Of a stretch of 11,933 nucleotides of DNA, positions 8,033 to 11,933 are shown piece by piece. This stretch comes from Thalassiosira profunda (taxonomy: Eukaryota > Bacillariophyta > Thalassiosirophyceae > Thalassiosirales > Thalassiosiraceae). Position numbers and translations under genes: made by a program. The stretch lies in the NCBI GenBank assembly GCA_036939355.1, contig JALLAP010002596.1:1-11933 (forward strand), read 5' to 3'. The notes beneath the pieces were generated by a model, which was given only the letters and a program-made list of their open reading frames with translations, had not been told where the DNA came from and ran no database searches. Numbering within the stretch: the first letter of the stretch is position 1; every line of letters starts with the position of its first letter.

Positions 8033-8084
8033 CCCCTCGGGAGAGGCCGCCGGCAGGCCCCCTCGGGAGAGGCCGCCGGCAGGC
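8033..8084. repeat. Perfect 26-bp tandem duplication
   Basis: Two adjacent identical 26-base units (8033-8058 and 8059-8084). Each begins CCCCTCGGGAGAGG and ends CCGCCGGCAGGC. The lack of any mismatch suggests a recent duplication or active copy-number change. Confidence 0.92.
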
Positions 8085-8363
8085 AATACCGCGTGTCAGG
8101 GCCCCCTCAGTGTTGTTGTTCAACTTCAACCACAAAGCGACGATCGATGTTGCGCAAAGTAGCGAGATCACGCAAAGAGAGTCTGTCGAAGAGCGCAAGA
8201 AGCCCACGAGGGACCGCAAATGGGGCCTCGCGACGATGGCGCATGTACGTCGCGTCGTGTCGAGGGACGACGGTGCGTGTTGTATGAATACTATAAGCCT
8301 AGGGATGTTAGTGATGCTATGCAAAGGTATGAGCACATCTTGTGTGCGTCGCAAGCAGCTGCT

Positions 8364-9434
8364 CTACGACTGGCTCGCGGCCGCCTTCTTGGCCTCCGCC
8401 TTGGCCACCTTCTTCGCGTCCTTCACGAAGTACGCCTCCGCGACGCAGTGCTCGTTGACGTACGTCACGGCCGGCTTCTTGCTGGTGTCGAACGCAAAGA
8501 TGCCCCGCGTGTACTTGAGCACATGCAGCGGGAAGTACGTCGCCCTGGTGTGGCTCGTGGTGCTCGCGGGCGGGGCCTCTTTGTCGCAGCGTTGGCGGGC
8601 GGAACCGAAGATGATGCCGGGCACGAAGCTGTCGCGTTTGAAGACCGTCGGCCGATCGTTCTTGGCTCGGCCCTGCGGATTGGGACGGAGTAGGACGCCG
8701 TCCCGAGGAATCTCAAACGGAGACCCGTCCAGCTTGGTCGGACCCGCCTTGGCAGCGTTGCCTCCGGCCTGCAGGAAGAACTTCTGGCCCGGCACGCCGA
8801 CCTCCACCGCCGTGGACGCGTAGTGGGACAGGAGCCGGTTCGTGTCGGCGATGGTATCGTTGGACGCGCTGTGGTGGTTGCTGGTGTTGCCCGAGTTGGG
8901 CTGTGTCGCCTTGTACTCGGCGCGGATCTTCCGCCACAGCTTCCGGGTGATGATGCCCTTCTGGTACGCCTTCTTCACGATCTTCCCTCGCTTCGACGGC
9001 ACGCCCCTGCGGCAGGGCCGGTTGTTCTCGTGGCGCTCGTGCCTGATTGAGAAGACGATGTCCCGAGCAATGCGGCCCAGCGAGACATCGGCCGCAGCCG
9101 CAGCCGCCGCAGAAGCCGCGGAATCCGAGAGCCTGACGAGAGGAGCCTTTCCGTCGGCGTAGGTTCGGGGCGGCTCGGGCAACGAGGCCGCGGAGGCGAA
9201 CTGGAGCGCTTCCCGCAGCCAGTTCATGTTCCGAACGACGCTGGTCTTCTTGGCGGACTTCCGTGCTTCGTTCTTCCGTCCGTTGGACCCGAAGAGGGCG
9301 TCGTCAGCGCCATCGTTGCCGTTCCCACGAAGTAGGTTGGTAAAGCTAGGAGTGTACGCGTTGAGCTTGCCGCCGAGCATCCCTTGCTTCATCACCAGAA
9401 TGCACGACTTGGGAGGGATGTTCTCCGTCTTCAT
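8364..9434 (-). CDS. Unrecognised basic protein (main frame of a probably frameshifted gene)
   Basis: From the ATG at 9434 this frame gives 356 residues. The sequence looks like real protein: third positions are strongly GC, and Lys, Tyr, Asn and Phe are spread normally. It has a 7-Ala run (coding bases around 9095-9118), a basic stretch (SKRGKIVKKAYQKGIITRKL) in the middle, an aromatic-rich part (TRATYFPLHVLKYTRGIFAF) near the end, and an Ala/Lys-rich C-terminal tail (KDAKKVAKAEAKKAAASQS). No signal peptide, membrane segment or catalytic motif is seen, and I recognise no family. The basic composition suggests nucleic-acid binding, which is a guess. The frame stays open upstream to 9632, but that extension is Arg/Pro/Gly-rich shadow sequence; the natural-looking upstream coding is in another frame (9435-9718). 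The plus-strand frame across the same bases is an artefact. Confidence 0.55.
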   Translation of the reverse strand: MKTENIPPKSCILVMKQGMLGGKLNAYTPSFTNLLRGNGNDGADDALFGSNGRKNEARKSAKKTSVVRNMNWLREALQFASAASLPEPPRTYADGKAPLVRLSDSAASAAAAAAADVSLGRIARDIVFSIRHERHENNRPCRRGVPSKRGKIVKKAYQKGIITRKLWRKIRAEYKATQPNSGNTSNHHSASNDTIADTNRLLSHYASTAVEVGVPGQKFFLQAGGNAAKAGPTKLDGSPFEIPRDGVLLRPNPQGRAKNDRPTVFKRDSFVPGIIFGSARQRCDKEAPPASTTSHTRATYFPLHVLKYTRGIFAFDTSKKPAVTYVNEHCVAEAYFVKDAKKVAKAEAKKAAASQS

Positions 9435-9718
9435 GTGGGAGATGTAGAGAGGTTGTCCTCCAGAAGACGGCCGAGGTCGGCATGGACCTCGAGGCTGCAG
9501 TTCTCGGTGCGCAGCAGCTGGAGGAAGTATTGCCCCCAATGGGCCGAGAGGCCGGAAGCCTCTTGCTGCATCAGCTCCTTCCAGTTGATGGGCGTGCCGT
9601 TCCGGTACTCCATCATCTTGCTCCACGAGCAAAACACCAAGATGATGCGGACGAGGCCGTCGCCGTCAAGTGTCCATTCCCGCCCAATATGTTCTGTTTT
9701 ACACCCTGCAACTTTGGT
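9435..9718 (-). pseudogene. 5' part of the unknown gene in a shifted frame, no visible start
   Basis: About 95 codons open between TAA at 9719-9721 and TGA at 9431-9433, in a different frame from the 8364-9434 gene. The peptide looks genuine (REWTLDGDGLVRI, FCSWSKMMEYRNG, then HWGQYFLQLL), and its codons are GC-rich at third positions. Dropping one AG unit from the AGAGAG run at 9446-9451 would carry this frame into the downstream one at LEDN-LYISHMK. That points to a two-base insertion, either a true mutation or a sequencing error. No ATG precedes SKMMEY, so the start lies in an unseen upstream exon or was lost in the rearrangement. No family recognised. Confidence 0.5.
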
Positions 9719-9958
9719 TTATGGATTGAGCATCATCGGGGGACATACTGGACTCGGGAAGTTGACTGCTCTGATCAAAAACGAGCTAACTTTCGGAGGA
9801 GCACCCAACTTCGGAAGCCCACAGTTCTTTTGCAAACGACTATCCGGTGCTACTGCCACTCTAACTTAGACACCCTTGATGCAAATGAATTGAGCCCCCA
9901 CATAAATTGATGCCGCCGCATGGATGCAATGCGCAGAACAACGGCAAAAAGAGAACGT
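9719..9958. other. Intergenic stretch between the unknown gene and the tRNA-Gln relic
   Basis: About 240 bases, less GC-rich than the surroundings. No open frame, RNA or repeat that I can support, except a TTTTT run on the minus strand (9950-9946) just past the tRNA relic, matching a Pol III stop. A missing 5' exon of the unknown gene was looked for here and not found. Confidence 0.4.
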
Positions 9959-10031
9959 AGGTCCTACCGAGATTAGAAATTGGGTTAGCGGAATCAGAAC
10001 CCGCTGTGATAACCACCTACACTATAGGACC
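9959..10031 (-). pseudogene. tRNA-Gln(CTG) copy with damaged T-arm
   Basis: Same length (73) and same sequence as the tRNA at 7496-7568 except for three substitutions, all in ten bases of the T-arm. The T-stem becomes CCAAT/CTCGG with two mismatches, and the loop TTCGAAT becomes TTCTAAT. This removes the G of the invariant TTCGA and so breaks the B-box promoter as well as the fold. Acceptor stem, D-arm and CTG anticodon are unchanged. It sits 36 bases past the GnT-I stop on the same strand. Expected to be poorly transcribed or non-functional. Confidence 0.82.
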
Positions 10032-10036
10032 GTTCT
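9982..10036. repeat. Right arm of the 55-bp perfect inverted repeat
   Basis: Reverse complement of 7491-7545 without mismatch. Beyond it toward 9959 only three T-arm changes occur; on the other side identity stops at 10037 and resumes weakly in the GnT-I tail. Confidence 0.92.
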
Positions 10037-10067
10037 ACGGGAGGTCGGCTGCTCAGGCCAGCCACTG

Positions 10068-11759
10068 TCATCGATTCCAACCCTGTCCCCAATCGAATGG
10101 GTCGGGCGCCTTGATCACTTCAATGCCAAGCTCCTTCATCAGCGACTCCTTGTCGTATTGCTTCCATGCCTTCCTCCCAAAGTGGGCGGGTCGACTCCCG
10201 CCCTCAGTGACATACGGAGGCGTTAGGAAGATGAAAAACTTTCCTCGACCGTACCGTATCTCCACGATGCCCTCGTAACCCGTCCTGGGCACGCCTGCCT
10301 TCTCGTCTGGCATGATGCGAAACTCGTTAGCCAGCCGCTCCAACTCGGGGAAGGTAGTGTAGACCATTCGCACGTCACCGTGTGCGACGTGGCCCTTGGC
10401 CTCCGACGCAGTCTTGATCAGCCGCGCACCTGACACCCGCCCCCAATAGCTGTCTGCAAACTGCTCGCTGTTCAAATAGGATAGATCCAATTTCTCCCAC
10501 CGAACGTCGTTCTCCTCCAACTCTATTCGGCTCAAATCATTGTTGTTCTCGCCCTCGCTGGCACCAGCGACGTTGCCAAAGTGGAACGTTCGCGATACCT
10601 CCGGACGAATGATGTGCCGCCCCCACCGCCGCTCATTCTCCCGGAGCCAATCGTCCCAAAATCCGCCCGGGGCCCAGTCCATCTTTAGGCCTGTGTCAGG
10701 ATGGGAGGGCGGTCCGTCCCAAGCGGTGCGGGAGAGCATCCACCCCAAACCGGGGAAGAAGTCGGACCGGACGAGGCGTTTGGTGTCGGCAACCAGATCC
10801 TCCTTCCCGTTGTCGTTAAATGCCGACACGGCCAATAAAGTACCGTCCGCGTCCAACAGGTTGGCCGTGGCGTTCATCAGCGAGAAGAAGTCCTGCGCAA
10901 TTTCTATATCTTCCTCCAGTACGATGACGCGCTTCGGCAACGGCGGGGTGGGCATTGTCCGATCCTGCCTTTGGTAAGTGGCATACGCATTTCCGGAAAA
11001 TGTCTGCTCCAGCGCCCAACCGTAGTGCTTCGCGAGCATTTTGTACGGCCGCGTCCAGTCGAGATCAAAGTCTGCTGTCGGAATGTTCTCCTGTTTGTGC
11101 TGTATGCGGTACAGCGGCAGGCCGAGCCGCATCTCGAAGAGCTGCCGGTATTCCTCGATGACCGCCTTGACCGCCTTGTCGTGTCCGTCCTGACTTACAA
11201 TAATCGGCGCGCCCATCAGCCTGTCGTTCTGCCCTTCATTGTTTGTGCTCGCACTGCTTCTCAGATCGCCGCCCCGCCTCCGCTGTATCGCCTGCGCGGG
11301 ATGATACTCCAACACCTTCCACAGCGTCCGCTCCAAATAATCGGCGCGCTTGCACGCCAGAATTAGTATCGGCGAGTTCATTGCCGACACGTCCAGTAGC
11401 GACACCGGGTGCAATTGCAGCTTCATGCGGTCGATCTTTTGTCGGATCATCCACCCTAAGCGATTTTTTCCCTCAGGGGCGTGCAGATGCGGGCGGGCCA
11501 GGAGGGAGTTGGGACGGAGCCCGCCAGAGTAGGAAGCGCCATCGTCGGTGGCAATTTTGACGATGAGGTACGCCCACAGGATGCAAAGGGCGATGATGGC
11601 CACGGCGACGACGCGGAAGAGGAGGAGCGGTGCGCGAGACGGGGAGGGGCGATGGGCAGATGCACCGACCCCTCCTCTTGCACCACTGACGCCGCCAAGA
11701 GGTCTGCCGCCGAACGCTCCCCCGCCGAGCGGCCGTCGGAGTTGCGGCGAGCTGCTCAT
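10068..11759 (-). CDS. MGAT1: Alpha-1,3-mannosyl-glycoprotein 2-beta-N-acetylglucosaminyltransferase (GnT-I, GT13)
   Basis: Golgi enzyme that adds the first GlcNAc to the alpha-1,3 mannose arm of N-glycans, opening the route to hybrid and complex glycans. It is single-exon, 563 residues. It has type II topology: a Gly/Arg-rich cytosolic N-terminus, one anchor at about 45-67 (LLLFRVVAVAIIALCILWAY), then a stem. Catalytic-domain landmarks in order are ILACKRADYLERTL; IIVSQDGH; VLEEDIEIAQDFF with the metal-binding triad E282-E283-D284 (EDD in mammals); AVSAFNDNGKED; RSDFFPGLGWMLSRTAW; GGFWDDW with D369/D370, the region of the catalytic base; and RPEVSRTFHFG. The C-terminal KAGVPRTGYEGIVEIRY also matches GT13. 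It is longer than the mammalian enzyme because of the N-terminus, an Arg/Ser/Asn-rich insert before IIVSQDG, and a C-terminal tail. The start at 11759 is the first Met of the open frame. Confidence 0.93.
   Translation of the reverse strand: MSSSPQLRRPLGGGAFGGRPLGGVSGARGGVGASAHRPSPSRAPLLLFRVVAVAIIALCILWAYLIVKIATDDGASYSGGLRPNSLLARPHLHAPEGKNRLGWMIRQKIDRMKLQLHPVSLLDVSAMNSPILILACKRADYLERTLWKVLEYHPAQAIQRRRGGDLRSSASTNNEGQNDRLMGAPIIVSQDGHDKAVKAVIEEYRQLFEMRLGLPLYRIQHKQENIPTADFDLDWTRPYKMLAKHYGWALEQTFSGNAYATYQRQDRTMPTPPLPKRVIVLEEDIEIAQDFFSLMNATANLLDADGTLLAVSAFNDNGKEDLVADTKRLVRSDFFPGLGWMLSRTAWDGPPSHPDTGLKMDWAPGGFWDDWLRENERRWGRHIIRPEVSRTFHFGNVAGASEGENNNDLSRIELEENDVRWEKLDLSYLNSEQFADSYWGRVSGARLIKTASEAKGHVAHGDVRMVYTTFPELERLANEFRIMPDEKAGVPRTGYEGIVEIRYGRGKFFIFLTPPYVTEGGSRPAHFGRKAWKQYDKESLMKELGIEVIKAPDPFDWGQGWNR
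10120..10224. repeat. GnT-I tail segment duplicated in inverted orientation at 7290-7391
   Basis: The last third of this inverted-repeat pair is coding sequence of the intact enzyme (PPYVTEGGSRPAHFGRKAW through GIE). The 30-base core at 10182-10211 is identical to 7303-7332; outside it small deletions and substitutions have built up in the left copy. Confidence 0.8.
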
Positions 11760-11933
11760 CGCATTGGATGATGGGCCACGGGGGCAGGTGGCCGCCGCCG
11801 CGCCGCCGAGTGAAGCCGAGTGAGCAAGTCATGAGCAGGGGAGGACGGAATGAGTGACGGACGGATTGTAGCCGACCTTATCGTTCAGGCAGAGCGCCCA
11901 CTGTCACTGTGGGGCAGTGAAAATCGCGCTGCA
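11760..11933. promoter_or_regulatory. Upstream region of the GnT-I gene
   Basis: 174 bases upstream of the minus-strand start, running to the window edge. This should contain the 5' UTR and part of the promoter. No TATA box, Inr or clear repeat is visible. Confidence 0.35.

Larger units (their letters stand above)
7576..8363. other. Gene-poor stretch with short repeats
   Basis: Roughly 790 bases with no gene I can support. It lies downstream of the unknown minus-strand gene and downstream of tRNA-Gln. Long open frames on both strands are Arg/Pro/Ala-rich artefacts of high GC. It holds a 17-bp palindromic direct repeat near 7696-7737 and a 26-bp tandem duplication at 8033-8084. Confidence 0.6.

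Noticed and set aside
7591..8823. 410-codon plus-strand open frame
   Set aside because: It is Arg/Ser/Pro-rich, runs through the tandem repeats, and overlaps the natural-looking minus-strand gene. It is explained by high GC lowering stop frequency.
9432..9632. N-terminal extension of the unknown gene to an ATG at 9632 in the same frame
   Set aside because: The extension is Arg/Pro/Ala/Gly-rich shadow sequence, whereas another frame over the same bases gives a normal peptide with GC-rich third positions.
7491..10036. A classical transposon bounded by 55-bp terminal inverted repeats
   Set aside because: The arms are tRNA-Gln sequence and part of a GnT-I duplication, no transposase motif is seen in the centre, and no target-site duplication was found. 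An inverted duplication explains it better.
1..11933. CRISPR array, phage or defence genes, group I/II intron, rRNA
   Set aside because: No regularly spaced repeats, no nuclease or integrase motifs, no conserved rRNA segments; introns are ordinary short GT-AG ones.

Overview
The window looks like nuclear DNA of an alga with a secondary (complex) plastid, most likely a diatom or other photosynthetic stramenopile. Three predicted proteins start with a signal peptide followed by a phenylalanine at the expected cleavage site (TSA-FAP, AFA-FQP, VES-FSV), which is the ASAFAP-type bipartite plastid signal. Introns are few, short (73-103 bases) and GT-AG. Coding regions are GC-rich at third positions. 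The species is inferred, not proven. One ambiguous base (n, position 4497) shows this is draft assembly.

Left part (1-7164): four protein genes, all apparently plastid-related. Two paralogous EGY/site-2-protease-like intramembrane metalloproteases face each other tail to tail, with 60 bases between their stop codons (1-1599 plus, 5' end outside the window; 1660-3837 minus). The second shares a roughly 400-base divergent intergenic region with a plastid long-form ribosome hibernation promoting factor (4239-4905, one intron). That gene has lost the middle of its HPF domain at the n. Next is a 512-residue plastid protein with a membrane segment, a helical middle and a C-terminal rubredoxin-like zinc/iron knuckle (5553-7164, one intron).

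Right part (7165-11933): a rearranged accessory-looking zone. A full-length GnT-I (GT13, MGAT1-like) gene for N-glycan processing in the Golgi lies on the minus strand (10068-11759). Just past its stop is a tRNA-Gln(CTG) copy with a damaged T-arm (9959-10031, minus). The same two elements, a decayed fragment of the GnT-I tail (about 7290-7391) and an intact tRNA-Gln(CTG) (7496-7568), occur in inverted orientation about 2.5 kb to the left. The pair is therefore an inverted duplication around a 2.4-kb centre. The centre holds an unrecognised minus-strand gene (8364 to about 9718) that appears split by a two-base frameshift and lacks a visible 5' end, plus about 800 bases with short tandem and palindromic direct repeats.

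The left genes share a plastid theme (membrane proteolysis, ribosome dormancy, rubredoxin-like electron/assembly factor), but nothing shows they form an operon-like unit. I found no prokaryotic-style defence, CRISPR or integrase system. The most unusual signals are the inverted duplication, the split unknown gene and the gap-damaged HPF gene.
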